Positions 1 through 9,639 are shown, counted from the first letter of the stretch. The stretch: 17,107 nucleotides of DNA from Cyclostephanos tholiformis (GCA_036939975.1 JALLPB010000351.1:1-17107), one strand, 5' to 3'. Notes: generated from the letters alone by a model not told the origin. Numbers and translations are program-made.

Positions 1-128
1 GGGGGGGGGGACGAGCCAAAGACGACGACGAATGGGACGACGTTGACTCGCGGCGCTCGCACGGCTCCTCGTCCTCGTCCTCGTCCTCATCCTCCTTTTC
101 TTCGGCCCTCCTAGGTCCCCTCGGGGGG

Positions 129-3100
129 ATGTCATGTCGTCCGCCTCCCCCGCCTCTCCTTCCCTCCACGACGTCGACGACGTTGTCCGCGGGGGCTGTC
201 GAGCGTCGCGTCCTCCGCTACGGCGAGACGCCGATATCACTGTTCTGCATTCGCGAACATAACAATGACGATGAATACGACGAAAATGATGACGATGATC
301 GCGTACGTCGTAGTCGTCGTCTTCGTCACGCGGAGCTGTGCGAGGACATATGCTCGGGGACGAAGGCGGACGATCCGCTCGCTTGGGTGGAGGCGCTGGG
401 GTTGTCGGAGTCGTCCTTGGGGGAACGACGACCCCCGGAAGAGGGGGAGGAGAATGGCGCGAGGGACGACGTGGAAAGGGGGAGAGAGAGGGGACGCATG
501 CTCGTGAGGTTACATCGTCGCGCGACTTCCAGGTTCGTGCCTCGTCCGACCGTCGTCGGGGGGGAGGGGGGGGGAGGGGACGACGACGATGACAACGACC
601 GCCATCGTCGTCGCGCGGCGGTGATCCAGATATGGTTGATGTACGCGCTGACTCTGATCAGGTATCGCGATGCGAGCATTGGCGTCGATGTGAACGCGGA
701 CGACGACGAAGATGCCAAGAGGACTCTCAGGCACGTCCAACGATCGGCCTTTCCCGACCGCGGTCGAGAGTTCTACGGCGCGCTGTCGGCGGCGGCCCGA
801 ATGGCGGCGAGCGGAGAAGAAGACGACGGCATCGGCGGTGGTGGTGGTGGCGATGCGAGGGGGGGAGGGAAGGAAGACGATGTGGATGGCGCGGCGTCGT
901 GGTGTCGGCAATCGTTGGGACGAGGCGCGTCCGTTACGTCGCTCGTGGATCATCAGATGCGCACGTTGGTGGAGGTCGGTCTCCTTCCATCGGGTACTCC
1001 CCCTACGAACACCTCCGTTGGCGGCGATGCCTTTCCCGCCAACCCTACTCCCCCGGTGGCGGCGGCTGCCTCGTCCGTTTTCTCTACCGCGGCGGATGCC
1101 GCGCCAACCCCGGGAGGAGCGAGATGGGCCTTGCTGCCGTCGTTGGGATCTAGGAGTGATGGACGGTCGTCGTTGCACCTCCCCCCATCAGCGACAATCG
1201 CGACTAAAAACGTCGGAACAACAATGATCCGCCATCCCGCCGATGTCGATGCCGAGAACGAGAGTGTCCCATCGAGGACGGACGACGACGCAGCTAGCGC
1301 ATCATCGATCCCGTCGTCCCATCGCGGGACCAAGCGACCACTCAGATCGGGATCGGATCGCACGCGGCACCCCGGCAACGAGGGGGGGCCATCCGGGACC
1401 ATCGGGACATCGCTACTCCGAACGAGGCTCGAATTGCGCAAGAAGCTCAAGATGACGGACCGAACAAATCAAAAGGTCGCGAGGGAGGTCGGCACTGGAG
1501 TCGGGGGCAAGGGAGGATTGCGTGCCATATTGTCCCAGTCGGTACAGGGAAATGACGAAGAGAACAGCGACGATAATGAAGACGATGGCGACATCGATGG
1601 CGATGGCCAAATCATGGCAAAACGCAGCGCCGACTCGTACGAGTCTACAGTCACAGCGACGCGGAGCTCCGGCTCATGCGCGTCGGCGACGTCGTCCAAT
1701 AACGGCACGATCTTCCATCAGGATATCAGTCCCATCGATCGGGATCCCACCACGTCCGTCAAGGATATGAACCTAGATTACCTATTGAATTGGGACCCGA
1801 CAAAGCGTGATGTTGCCATCAACAAGAAGAAGGTGACTATTGCTGAAGATGCCTATGCGGATAAGGTGGTGAAGAAGGGACCAGCGTCGGTTCCGAAGAT
1901 TACGCGCAATGATTTGGCATACATGATGAATTGGAATCCATTCGAGAAGATGGAAAAGAAGGACGACGATTTCGTTAGTGGTGGCGATGGCAGCGACAGG
2001 TCAGCTAGCGTGGTCGTTCAGCGATCCACAGTGCAGGTCGGTAATCAAGGAAAAAACATGTCGACGATCGACGAGGCAACTGAAGGATCAACGCTGGGCG
2101 AGGTTGACAAGAATGGAATTGCTAGTCAATCGAGATCGTCGGTTTCAAGTCACGAAAGTGTAGAGAAGATCACGTCTGAATTGAGAAAGAATAAATGCGC
2201 CAATACCTCCGGCGACAGCTCATCTCGCAATGATGACGAGGCGTCCCGACAACAAATGATTTCGACATCCAAATTGGATTGTTCCTTCCTGCCTCTGATA
2301 GAGAACAAGAACATCATCCGCGTGAAGGATGAACCATATGCCAAGCTTGGCGTCATCGGCAAGGGCGGATCGTGCAAAGTGTATCGGGCGCTGTCGCGCG
2401 ATTGCAACGTCGTCGCATTGAAAAAGGTCAAACTAGATGGGCTGAACAAGCAGGCAGTCGATGGGTACGCCAACGAAATTGCGCTTTTGAAACGTCTCAA
2501 CGGCAACCCCGCGATCATCCAGCTGTACTCCGCCGAGGTGGACCTGGAACGGAAATCAATCCTGCTCGTGATGGAGTTGGGAGAGGTGGATTTGAATTAC
2601 GTTCTCCGACAGCAAGAGCTCTTGTCGTCCAGAGAGCAGAGTAAAGGACCGGGTAGATCGTCGCTGAACATGAATTTCATTCGTCTCACTTGGCAGCAAA
2701 TGCTGACAGCTGTTCACTCCATCCACGAAGAGCGCATAATTCACAGTGACTTGAAACCTGCGGTGAGGAGGGAACTTCCAATCAGTGTTGAATGAATCGA
2801 CATTTTTGCGCGCCCTGCGAAATACTCTCTCACCTTTCTCCAATATTTATGGCGCATTCTAGAATTTCCTATTGTGAGTAAAATATCTAGATTTTGATGC
2901 TTGACATTGTTATTGCCAATTAAATTGAGTATGCTAATTGTCGATAATTCCTCAGCGTCCGTGGCGCCTTGAAGCTCATCGATTTCGGCATTGCCAAGGC
3001 AATAGAAAGAGAGGACACGACCAATGTTTACCGAGAAACACTTAGTGGAACACTGAGCTACATGTCGCCAGAGGCCATAATGGACACAAGCACGAATGCA

Positions 3101-3496
3101 AAGGGAGTTCGGGTCAACAAATGTGGACGGGTGAGAAAAATACTCTCATATGATAGCGATGCAATATACTTAATTGCAATTGTGACGATCGTTTCTCACA
3201 TGCACTTCTATCAATATAAGCCATCGGATATCTGGTCCCTCGGGTGCATTCTTTACCAAATGGTCTATGGCAAGACCCCATTCGCCAATTTCCATGGCAT
3301 CCATCAAAAAGTTCTTGCCATCACCAACGTCAATAACGAAATACCCTTCCCCGATGGGGTCGATGAGTCGGCTATTGACGCCATGAAGCAATGCTTGCAA
3401 CGCGACCCAAAACAGAGACCCCCCATAATTGGTGTGAATGGTCTGCTAAATGAGCATCGTTTTTTACATGGCAGGAAAATGTGCAATCAAAGATGA
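129..3496 (+). CDS. MPS1: MPS1/TTK-family dual-specificity protein kinase, four exons
   Basis: Mps1 kinases phosphorylate kinetochore proteins to start the spindle assembly checkpoint. Proposed exons are 129-2762, 2863-2873, 2956-3130 and 3221-3496, giving 1031 residues. The kinase domain is about 737-1022: glycine loop GKGGSCKV (744-751), VAIK-type Lys765, alpha-C Glu783 (YANEI), hinge VMELGEVDLN, catalytic loop HSDLKPAN (872-879), DFG 891-893, and GTLSYMSPEAI in place of the usual APE block. HSD instead of HRD, followed by PANFL and then LKLIDFGIAK, is typical of MPS1. Residues about 80-230 resemble the MPS1 N-terminal TPR region (DPLAW, VIQIWLMYAL, REFYGALSAAARMAASG), interrupted by Asp-, Arg- and Gly-rich inserts. 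The middle is low-complexity and acidic. The frame stays open from 129 back to position 3, encoding an acidic then Ser-rich stretch, so the true start may lie upstream. CCTCCTAG near 110 could instead be a splice acceptor. Family call very sure; start uncertain. Confidence 0.9.
2763..2862 (+). other. MPS1 intron 1
   Basis: A 100-bp intron with donor GTGAGG after the Ala codon of DLKPA and acceptor TTCTAG just before the microexon. Reading through it meets a stop at 2793-2795, before the DFG motif, so retention would remove half the kinase domain. Inferred from family alignment and splice consensus only. Confidence 0.8.
2863..2873 (+). other. 11-nt microexon of MPS1
   Basis: The 11 nt AATTTCCTATT sit between TTCTAG and GTGAGT. 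Joined in phase to the exons on either side they encode N-F-L plus two bases of F, restoring DLKPANFLFVRG, the expected MPS1 catalytic-loop sequence. The Asn (residue 879) is the metal-binding Asn of the catalytic loop. Without this exon the flanking exons leave the loop incomplete and shift the frame. The call rests on the exact match to the family sequence and on good splice sites at both ends. Confidence 0.85.
2874..2955 (+). other. MPS1 intron 2
   Basis: An 82-bp AT-rich intron with donor GTGAGT and acceptor CCTCAG. It interrupts the codon for Phe882 after its second base. Its donor shares GTGAG with the other two introns of this gene. Confidence 0.82.
3131..3220 (+). other. MPS1 intron 3 (in frame, no stop)
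   Basis: Donor GTGAGA follows CGR and acceptor ATATAAG precedes PSDIW. Removal gives GRPSDIWSLG, which fits the MPS1 family. The intron is 90 bp, a multiple of three, and has no stop in frame, so retention would insert 30 residues (starting VRKIL, ending QYK) between the activation segment and helix F. The acceptor is pyrimidine-poor, which makes this the weakest splice site of the gene. Confidence 0.75.
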
Positions 3497-4754
3497 GGGG
3501 TGAATGAGGATGAAAAAATATGCGGGTATATAATCGTTCTTTGTTGGGAACACTTATATGTGACAATAGGCGTACATTGCTCATTAGTTAGACCTGCGCG
3601 ACCGCTCTGAAACCCTTGGAATGAAGCAAACTATGGAGTGTGATTAGCACCATGCTGATTACTCCAGTATCGTAGTTGGGCCAGTTTAGTAGCTGGCATT
3701 TTGTAGTGCAATATTGAGTGACCTTGTATTGAGTGCATATCATTAATTTCTTGCATTTACACCACTACTTGTAATGATGACACACCCAAGCTTCTTTTGA
3801 AAATTGCCCTGGCTGTTAGAGGCTTAGTTTAACTCTCCTTTATCCTCTGTCATTCGTTTGTATAGACACTAATTCATTTAAAATCTTCATCTTGTCACAA
3901 GTCACAATTTTTTCAATTTTCAATATAAAATACAGTCTGTACATTTCTTTCCCTGCATCAAAACAAAATAATATTTTGGTCATAAGGAGAGAATGTAAGT
4001 CACTGATGTTTCACCCTAGTGTGCACTCATGAAATTGGGATTCTATTGGGTTTGTAACTAATTCTCTTATTTTGCTGAATTTACCTTACCAAGAATTTCA
4101 AATACTCCTCATTCTTGTATGCACATTGAATTGTTACTGTTACTGCTACTGTTACTGTTACTGTTACTGGTGAACATTAAATGTGACTAAATGCTACTTA
4201 AACAAAACTAGATAGCAATATCAGCCATGGGGAAATGAATCCCTGAACACATGGACTCCCAATTACCATTTTTGCATCTACACTTTGCCTTAAGCCAACC
4301 TATAACATTAAGGTTAAGGCAAAATTACAGCTGTTAATAATTCTAAGATTGACTTGTATTGGCTAGACATTGTTATTCAAGTGTGATGAGGATTTAGAAT
4401 ACTTTTTTTGTGATCCATGATTACTCAAAGAGGGTATTGCGATTAGTCCTGATGACAATGTTTCTCATTTGGAGAAATTTCCAGAGAGGTATCTAAACCC
4501 TCAGGCCCAAAACATTATCCTAAAATTCCTACCTACTAGAACCATATTGCAACCCATGAAAGAAAACAGTCAAGGTTCAATAATGTGTTGGATTAAAAAT
4601 AGAATAAGTATCATTTGAATGACCACTCCGCACCAAATTTGATTGAAACAAATTGCCAAGGGGCACCTATGAAATGATGGCTATGGATAGCCCCCCTTTG
4701 GCCCATTAGATTCAACAATCATGTGAGAGGGCCAACTCTGATTTCAGACTGGGA
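3497..4754. other. gene-free stretch downstream of MPS1
   Basis: AT-rich DNA with frequent stops in all frames and no protein I recognise. The first part is presumably the MPS1 3' UTR. A hexanucleotide microsatellite lies inside it, and a short imperfect hairpin (TGCCTTAA at 4286 against TTAAGGCA ending at 4321) is the only other structure noticed. Confidence 0.6.
4132..4169 (+). repeat. TGTTAC hexanucleotide microsatellite
   Basis: Six consecutive TGTTAC units, one of them with a T-to-C change (TGCTAC), followed by a partial unit. No coding context. Confidence 0.9.
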
Positions 4755-5300
4755 CAGTACTGGGCACCAAATGATAGGCTCTGGACCAGCATAACATTGT
4801 ACCAACGTGCGCTTCACAGGTATGCAATGTGTTTGACATCAAACATCAATCATGGCTGAAAGTTCCATCAGCATGGTATTTTCATACATTGGTGGGAGAT
4901 AAATTAAAAAATTGCTGGTGTCCTGGAACATTGTTGCTGTTGGGCACCAAATGATACCATTGAAAATGCTGAAGGCTCAAGACCAGAATGAAAGGTTTCT
5001 CGCATGTATAGTTCACACATAAGATGTTTGTCATCATTCATAAGCTGTGGATGAGCTAACAGATCTATCACTGTGGTATTTTTTGCCACACTTGTCATGC
5101 TTAACTTGAAAAATCCTTGGATGCTGTTGGGCACAAAATTATATGTTACGGCAAGTTTGAGGATCTGGACCAGCACGGAATGGATCTCAAACTCATATTG
5201 CACACGTACAAAGTGTTTGTCATCACTCATATGCTGCAGAAGGGCTAACAGATCCATCATCATGGTTTCTCTACCAAATTTAGTGGGCCTGTACACTTGT
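4755..5300 (+). repeat. degenerate ~187-bp tandem repeat, block 1 (about three units)
   Basis: Units recur with the same landmarks in order: GCTGTTGGGCACCAAATGAT, then TTGAGGATCTGGACCAG, then GTGTTTGTCATCA, then GGGCTAACAGATCCATCATC, then CCACACTTG or a variant. Landmark starts at 4936 and 5123 give a 187-bp period. A more diverged, probably truncated unit starts near 4755 (TGGGCACCAAATGAT at 4761). A 147-codon open frame on the minus strand (5347-4904) spans two units and contains a repeated DLLA...DDKH motif, but I do not recognise it. It may only reflect repeat structure. Confidence 0.8.
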
Positions 5301-5328
5301 ACTTGAAACGTTTGTATGTATATATGTA

Positions 5329-5855
5329 TATGTTGGTTACCAAACACGCACTTTTATTATTGTACTGCTTCCCATATCAGTACCTTTATTTTTCATGGTG
5401 ACATTATCTGTACACGTGCTGCGGGCAAAACTAGGGTTACCATATCTGAACACGTACAATACTAGTAATGTATTTTTTTAATGATGTTGTCGATATTGTG
5501 AGATACAAATTCCGGTAGAGGTACTTTTAGGATTACTGTACCGGCACTGGCATCTAGCCCCTTGATGACAGTACTGGTACTGTAGTTTATTAGATCACAA
5601 TACCGGTACTGACATTTAATATCTTGATGACAATTCCGGTACTGCAATTTCTTAGATTACCATATTGGTACTGGCATTTTGACAGGCGGGTGGGCTTATC
5701 AAAGGTACATAGTGTAAAATGATAGCTAAAAAAGGGAAAAAAGGGGTCAACACTACCTGAATGGAAAAATTAGGGTACCGGTACGGAAAGGAGTACTAGT
5801 ATTGTAAAAGTCATTGCCAGTACTGTAAAAGTGTGCATTTGGTAACCAACATATA
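5329..5855. mobile_element. MITE-like non-autonomous element with TGTTGGTTACCAAA inverted ends
   Basis: The left arm at 5329-5356 (TATGTTGGTTACCAAA, then CACGCACTTTTA) is matched on the other strand by the right arm ending near 5855 (the same 16 bases, then TGCACACTTTTA): 25 of 28 positions agree. A second, inner inverted match is TACAATACTAGTA (from 5455) against its complement near 5792-5805. Both ends abut TA-rich microsatellite DNA, so a TA or TATA target duplication cannot be read cleanly. The interior has no coding frame and includes a 62-bp tandem repeat. The class of transposase that would move it is not evident. Confidence 0.65.
5531..5686 (+). repeat. 62-bp tandem repeat inside the MITE-like element
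   Basis: Units start at GATTACTGTACCGG (5531), GATCACAATACCGG (5593) and GATTACCATATTGG (5655), an exact 62-bp period for two and a half units. Each unit carries one or two copies of a CCGGTACTG-like motif and a CTTGATGACA block. Confidence 0.85.
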
Positions 5856-6506
5856 TATATGTATATATTATTTAATGGAAATTTTTAAGTACATGTTATA
5901 GGTCATTGCTGACAAATATTGGGGTTTGTATCATGTGACAAACATTGCACTCCATAGATAAGGCAGGGTAACAAATAATAATAAGCAAATCTCTTGTGCC
6001 AAAAGCACAACTAGATTGGAAGATGGCCCTCACTGACCCCATCCTTGCTCCAGGATTAATTATTGTGAAAATAATGAATAATGAACGAGTTGTGATAAGT
6101 TAGACCAGTGCTGGGCAATCTTGTGCAACTGCCACCATACAGTTGTAATATTGTTGCTGCCATTGTTGTCCAAGCATTGTCACTGCCATTGTCATGGAGG
6201 TATCATTGCTGTCATGTAGCACTGTCATTGTTGCTGCCTAGTATGTTGCGCTATCATGTGGGGTTCATGCTGTCATCATCTCCTTTTTCATTGCAAAATG
6301 AGAGAAGTAATGAGTTACTCCTGGCAGAGGTGAAAAGATAAGCGTCATTCTAAACGCGGAGAGGAGGGGAGGGCATTGATTGGCATTATTGTGTTATTGC
6401 CATTTCTGAGAGGCATGTTGGATGTCATGGTGTGCCGGACAATTTGTTTAGCTTAGGTGCTCCATAAAAGTTAGAAACCTTGCAAAATTTGATGGAATCT
6501 TGGGAT
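5856..6506. other. gene-free stretch with cryptic simple-sequence DNA
   Basis: No coding frame I can support. Positions 6115-6245 are enriched in irregular CATTGTTGCTGCCATTGTC-type words, a cryptic simple repeat rather than a gene. The rest is ordinary AT-rich DNA. Confidence 0.55.
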
Positions 6507-6835
6507 GCTGTTGGGCAAAAAACAAAATGATAGTACATTAGCATTAAGGCATGTTTGAAGATCTGGACCATCACAATTAAAATTTTCTCACATGATTTTC
6601 ATACATATACAAGGTGTATGACATTTTTGTTCATATTTGCTGTGGAAGGGCTATCAGATCCATCATCATCATGGTGATTTTACCACACTTGTTGGGCTTC
6701 TTGATTGAATCCTAGGATGCTGTTAAAGCACCAAATTATACCATAGGACATCTGTTTGAGGCTCTGGACCAGGATGGAATGGTTCTCATGTGCAATCCAA
6801 AATTATTGTGTTTCCATCACACTTGTTGGGCCAGA
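6507..6835 (+). repeat. degenerate ~187-bp repeat, block 2 (about two units)
   Basis: Same landmarks and orientation as 4755-5300: GCTGTTGGGC at 6507, GAAGATCTGGACCA, GGGCTATCAGATCCATCATC, CCACACTTGTTGGGC, then GCTGTTAAAGCACC at 6719, GAGGCTCTGGACCAGGATGG and CACACTTGTTGGGCC. Spacing between the two unit starts is 212 bp, so insertions have accumulated. The gap from block 1 contains the MITE-like element at 5329-5855. Confidence 0.78.
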
Positions 6836-7596
6836 TTTGAAAAGTTTGCTGGCCCAGCCCAGGATTTGCCACAATTTCAAACCTCTTGTTTGACCCCAAA
6901 AAGTGTTCAGAAAGGTTCAGTTCACTCACTTGATGGAGACTCTAAAGTGTCATCTAAAATAAATTGATCTCTTTGTGCCCAATGGGGGCCATAGTAGCAG
7001 CCACAGAACTGATCTCATGAATGACTTATGACTGACTCATAACTGGAGGAATACTGGATCTGGTCCATAATATTCTATGCCTCTCTGCACACAAATAGTC
7101 ATCCAGTACTAAGACAAAGAGACAATCACACACACTGTTTATTGTGTTTTATAAGGCCATCACTTCATAGCCAAGCTGACCCCAAATTACTCAAATTCGG
7201 CCTGCCAACTTTGCCAGTGTAACAGTGTAAGTGTGCACCTGTATGCCCATCCACAGCATATAATGAAGGTGCTCAAACACTTTCCATGTATCCAATATGG
7301 TTGCCGGAATCAGTCAATTCTGGTCTACAGCCTCAACAATCTCATCATGTCATCATTTCATATCCATGCTTAACCCAAATTACCCAAATCTGTGGCACCG
7401 ATGATGATGGACAAATATCAGTTGGCGGAGGAGGAAGAGAACAACAACATTATTGTCATAGGCATTCATCCCCCAACAATTTAAATGATGACTGTGATAA
7501 CAATTACAACAACCACCACAATGGGATAGTGGAGGGCGAGTGTAGTAAACTAATTTCAAAACATGTTGAACTATTTTGCTTTGTGGCCCCCTAACA
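6836..7596. other. gene-free stretch
   Basis: AT-rich. A 102-codon frame at 7286-7594 (+) has an Asn/His/Asp-rich end (NNYNNHHN) produced by CAAC-type simple sequence. It shows no domain, and another frame over the same DNA is equally open near 7400-7480. I do not support a gene here. Confidence 0.5.
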
Positions 7597-8076
7597 CCAC
7601 TAGGTGTGATTTATTGAAATTTAGTTGACTATTTGTGTGATATTTTGAATGTTCTGTAATCAGCAGTGTGATGTTTTGAATGTGTGTCAAAATGGTGTGA
7701 TAAATTTAAAAGTCCAAACTGACAGGTGAGCTAAAAAGGCAACATTTAGCAATATGTGTAAGTATTGAACCAGCATAAAATCACAGGTGATTTGCTTCAT
7801 TTGACCTTGACCCCAATGAAAAAAAAGTTTGGATAGTGGTGTGTAGTCAAAAAAATTAAAAAAGCATAGTGTGATACCATTTATTGTCAGGCTATTTTCC
7901 CTGGCATTTGTCTAGAGTAATTATTGTACTTAAGTACGATACCATACAAAACTTAAGTATCTCTCATTAGTTTCTACATAGGAATAGGTACATTTAGATT
8001 AAGGATTAAGACCCCCTGCTTTCAACCAACCAAAATAGAACACCACCATGGTAGAGCCATTTGCCACACCTAGTGG
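7597..8076. mobile_element. possible MITE with CCACTAGGTGTG ends and spaced GTGTGAT boxes
   Basis: The 12-bp word CCACTAGGTGTG at 7597-7608 is present as its exact complement at 8065-8076, bounding 480 bp of non-coding AT-rich DNA. Just inside the left end, GTGTGAT recurs at 7604, 7635, 7666 and 7695, with spacings of 31, 31 and 29 bp; one more copy lies near 7868. Evenly spaced subterminal boxes are a known feature of transposase binding in several DNA transposon families. No clear target-site duplication was found, so the boundary call is tentative. Confidence 0.5.
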
Positions 8077-8908
8077 CATGGCTTTTTTGATTGAGACATA
8101 ACCCTCATGGTAGGTACCATCTTCAAAATGGGTTGGTCAAGGGCATTGTCAAATGAATTTATTAATTATGGAAATTTGACAAGAAAAAAATATTAATAAA
8201 CTGATCAATTTTATTTTATTTTCTTATGGGACATGTGCTCATTTACCATCACTATATTCAACCAGCTGTCTGCTAACAACCCAAATAATTCTTGCATTAG
8301 CACACATGTTAACTGCACCAGGAAAAAACATGACTCCATATAGTCACTTACCATAGAAATCTACCAAAGCCTAAGAACTTTATTCCTCATGTCACCAAAA
8401 CACAAAAAAGGTTGTTATTCATGTCACTCACTGCTGGAGACCTTTACTTTAATACCATCATTGAACCATCTCAATTGAAAGACTGTAATCCATATCATGT
8501 GTGTTCATACACATCACTAATATATTTGCTGTTTGCTTTATGGCAACTTAATCAAATTTTTGGACTTTTACTGTTTTTCCCTATATTTCACCCTGTCATT
8601 ATGTTTCAATTGGATCAAGATCACCAGATCATTGTAAACCGTCCTTGTCATATGATCACAACACAGCATCACCATCTTTTGCCTTGCTAAACAGCAATGT
8701 CTAGGGTGCTGTGTCATATCTGTTTTTGGTGGAGAATATCATGTGTCATAGACCAAAAGACAATCTGGATCATCTATGGGTCAGCACACTATCTAAATTT
8801 GTCAAGGAAATTGTGTGTACAATCTCCAAACTAAAATATTTAGTGATTTTTATGCATTTGTACAATTTTCGAATTTGTATTCATCAGCAGTCACAAGCTC
8901 ATACAACA
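8077..8908. other. gene-free stretch
   Basis: AT-rich. Frames at 8412-8690 and 8711-8917 (+) are open, but their translations show no domain, no signal peptide I trust and no related sequence elsewhere in the window. Treated as chance openings. Confidence 0.5.
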
Positions 8909-8948
8909 CTTAGCTAACCCTTAGCCTTAGCTAACATGCTAACTAAGG
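8909..8948 (-). repeat. TTAGCTAACCC telomere-like short repeat
   Basis: The reverse complement of the 11-bp unit found at 10499-10542 (GGGTTAGCTAA) occurs here once exactly as TTAGCTAACCC, followed by diverged CTTAGCTAAC and GCTAACTAAGG words. The unit contains the palindrome TTAGCTAA. Confidence 0.65.
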
Positions 8949-9639
8949 TGACAATTGTTAGGCCAGTGGTAGTAACAAATAATTCATCAAATGATAGTCA
9001 CTGCATTTCATCATTCTATCTCTTAACCCATCACCCATGTGGACATTCACTAACAGCCACCAACCTATATTTTTGTGTGATTCTTATGACAGGTATTTAA
9101 GAGAGGATGAGTGATGTGCGGTTCACCACATATCTATGTTTTGTGATGTTGATGTGTTTGAATTAGATTTTTTGGTATGGTGATGTGTTTGGATGACGTT
9201 TTAATTTTTCAGAAAATGATATTTTTTGTCAAATTACATATTTTAGTTATGTGGTGTTAAACAAGAATTTTGGTTTTGTGATGTGAGTGGAAGCGTGATG
9301 TGCACACAGTGACAGACAGTGAAGTAACACCACTTCAGACATTTGAGGACATGTTACAAAACCAGATTTCATGGTGATCTAGCAATGAAGGAAATTTTTT
9401 GAACAATGACAAGAAAACAGGGAGGTTTGGCGACATGCATGAATTTAAATTCTGATCCAATTGTTGGGGTCATGTGATTATAACTGTTAGCTAGGAAATG
9501 CATTCCCAATATTTGTGTTAAGGTATCTGAACACATAGGCTAATTTGATATGTACAAATAATAATGTATTTTTACACTATTAGCATCTGGACAAAAGATA
9601 TAGTGAATAAAATTGACGGTAAAATAGTAGTTTTTTCAT
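8949..9639. other. gene-free stretch
   Basis: AT-rich DNA. TGATGTGTTTG-type words recur loosely around 9110-9300 (GTGATGTGC near 9112 and again near 9295), without a clean period or inverted ends. Nothing coding is supported. Confidence 0.5.

Noticed and set aside
265..1770. Several open frames of 60-220 codons on both strands overlapping MPS1 exon 1
   Set aside because: They are Arg-, Ser- or Val-rich shadows created by GC-rich triplet runs; the plus-strand frame from 129 continues into a verified kinase domain.
4286..4321. Short hairpin TGCCTTAA...TTAAGGCA as a terminator or RNA gene
   Set aside because: Eight-base stem with a 20-base loop in AT-rich DNA is expected by chance, and it is unrelated to any gene end.
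4904..5347. 147-codon minus-strand frame over the 187-bp repeat as a gene
   Set aside because: It is explained by two repeat units that happen to keep frame; no recognised domain, and the other units of the family have stops in the same frame.
7286..7594. 102-codon plus-strand frame with Asn/His-rich tail
   Set aside because: Tail derives from CAAC-type simple sequence; a competing frame is open over the same DNA and no domain is visible.
8412..8917. Two consecutive plus-strand open frames with hydrophobic segments
   Set aside because: AT-rich DNA gives hydrophobic codons by chance; no motif, no conserved start, no splice logic linking them.
9110..9310. Repeated GTGATGTGC and TGATGTGTTTG words as another MITE
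   Set aside because: Copies are in the same orientation with irregular spacing and no inverted ends.
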